This document shows, piece by piece, positions 5,689 to 6,282 of a stretch of DNA of 6,282 nucleotides. The first letter of the stretch is position 1, and every line of letters starts with the position of its first letter. Under the pieces are notes generated by a model, which searched no databases, was not told the DNA's origin, and saw only the letters and a list, made by a program, of their open reading frames with translations. This DNA comes from Planctomycetota bacterium (lineage in GTDB: Bacteria > Planctomycetota > Phycisphaerae > Sedimentisphaerales > Anaerohalosphaeraceae): assembly GCA_003644175.1 (NCBI GenBank), contig QNBS01000138.1:1-6282 (forward strand), read 5' to 3'. The position numbers and the translations under genes were made by a program.

Positions 5689-6282
5689 ATGAGAATTAAA
5701 GCCGATTGGACAACCTATTTGCATGACCTTAGACGCCACGAAATGGAAGTGGTCTTTCGGCATTGCCCAAAAAAAATATTCCCCAAAGTTTTGGAATTAG
5801 GGGCGGGCGACGGTTTTGTAAGTACAATCCTCGCCGAGTATGCACACGAACTGATATCAACGGACATGAACGCCGAAAGGCTTAACATGGCGGACCGCGA
5901 GAACATAACTTTCAAAATATGCGATGCCGAGAACGTTGTCGATGTTTTTAAGGGACAGAGATTTGATATGATTTTTTCGTCCAGTTTGCTGGAGCATTTG
6001 CCGGATTGCGATCGTGCTCTGGCCCAAATGCATCAGGCATTGACTGATGAAGGCATCAGCATACATTATCTGCCGAACAGATACTGGAAACTGACCACAA
6101 TTCTTTTGCACATTCCCAACAAGCTGGCCGTTCTTATAGACAAGGCCACAGCAGGCCGCCTTTTCAAAAGACGAAAGGGACACAAATGGTTCAAAGCCTA
6201 CAAGGAAAGGTTCGGCGGCAATAACATGAAAGTGGGCCGACGAAAGCAGTTCTTTCTTGCAAAGCCTCTCCTGCCAAGAATA
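5689..6282 (+). CDS. Class I SAM-dependent methyltransferase (partial, runs off the right edge)
   Basis: From ATG 5689 the frame stays open for 198 codons to the window end, so the 3' part is missing. AGGGA at 5679-5683 is a well-placed Shine-Dalgarno, 5 nt before the ATG, and the gap from the kinase stop is 24 nt. The translation shows a Rossmann-type methyltransferase: motif I VLELGAGDGF (residues 34-43) binds S-adenosylmethionine, Asp59 in STDMN is the acidic residue expected after strand beta-2, CDAEN (78-82) matches the next contact, and FDMIFSSSLLEHL (92-104) is the post-motif typical of Methyltransf_11/25 proteins. After about residue 130 the sequence becomes basic (RLFKRRKGHKWFK) and family-specific. 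Its substrate is unknown. Position behind the kinase suggests a sugar, lipid or other envelope substrate, but that is only context. Confidence 0.85.
   Translation, partial: MRIKADWTTYLHDLRRHEMEVVFRHCPKKIFPKVLELGAGDGFVSTILAEYAHELISTDMNAERLNMADRENITFKICDAENVVDVFKGQRFDMIFSSSLLEHLPDCDRALAQMHQALTDEGISIHYLPNRYWKLTTILLHIPNKLAVLIDKATAGRLFKRRKGHKWFKAYKERFGGNNMKVGRRKQFFLAKPLLPRI

Noticed and set aside
5715..6183. Minus-strand ORFs (5715-5915 and 5857-6183) opposite the right end
   Set aside because: They overlap the methyltransferase frame, which has a Shine-Dalgarno and all SAM-binding motifs.

Overview
The window comes from a Gram-negative-type bacterium that makes lipid A. The evidence is an lpxD and an lpxI gene, a heptosyltransferase-like glycosyltransferase (GT9) and a Kdo/WaaP-type sugar kinase, all on the + strand. 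Moderate-to-high GC coding DNA, mostly weak Shine-Dalgarno sites, use of LpxI rather than LpxH, and dispersed repeats that translate to 'CHPERSRGI'-like peptides would fit a Planctomycetota (Phycisphaerae-like) genome. That placement is a low-confidence inference; other LpxI-using phyla are possible.

Layout. 1-169: a heptanucleotide tandem repeat (1-49), then copy A of an 80-bp dispersed repeat (54-133). 170-1006: a membrane-anchored, AsmA-like protein. 1007-1152: repeat copy B (1023-1102), inverted relative to A. 1153-1437: a small GIY-YIG nuclease gene. 1438-1702: no gene; diverged repeat copy C (1443-1536) runs into a 30-bp tandem array (about 1510-1626), then a possible promoter and a 10-bp duplication just before the next start. 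1703-2782: GT9 glycosyltransferase. 2783-2941: an AT-rich intergenic region with three TTGCAAAA motifs and a perfect 15-bp inverted repeat. 2942 to the right edge: a tight gene run, lpxD, lpxI, a lipopolysaccharide-kinase-like gene and a class I methyltransferase cut off by the window end.

How the genes fit together. LpxD adds the N-linked acyl chain to UDP-3-O-acyl-glucosamine, and LpxI cleaves the resulting UDP-2,3-diacylglucosamine to lipid X. These are consecutive lipid A steps, and the genes are only 3 nt apart. The GT9 enzyme and the kinase would act later, on the inner-core sugars. The right two-thirds therefore reads as an envelope lipid A/core locus. The left third is repeat-rich and more plastic: three copies of one repeat family bracket the AsmA-like gene and the GIY-YIG gene in alternating orientation. 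The most interesting structure is the GIY-YIG gene enclosed by outward-pointing copies B and C, which could be a small nuclease-associated mobile cassette. No complete known system, CRISPR array, RNA gene or classical insertion sequence was recognised.
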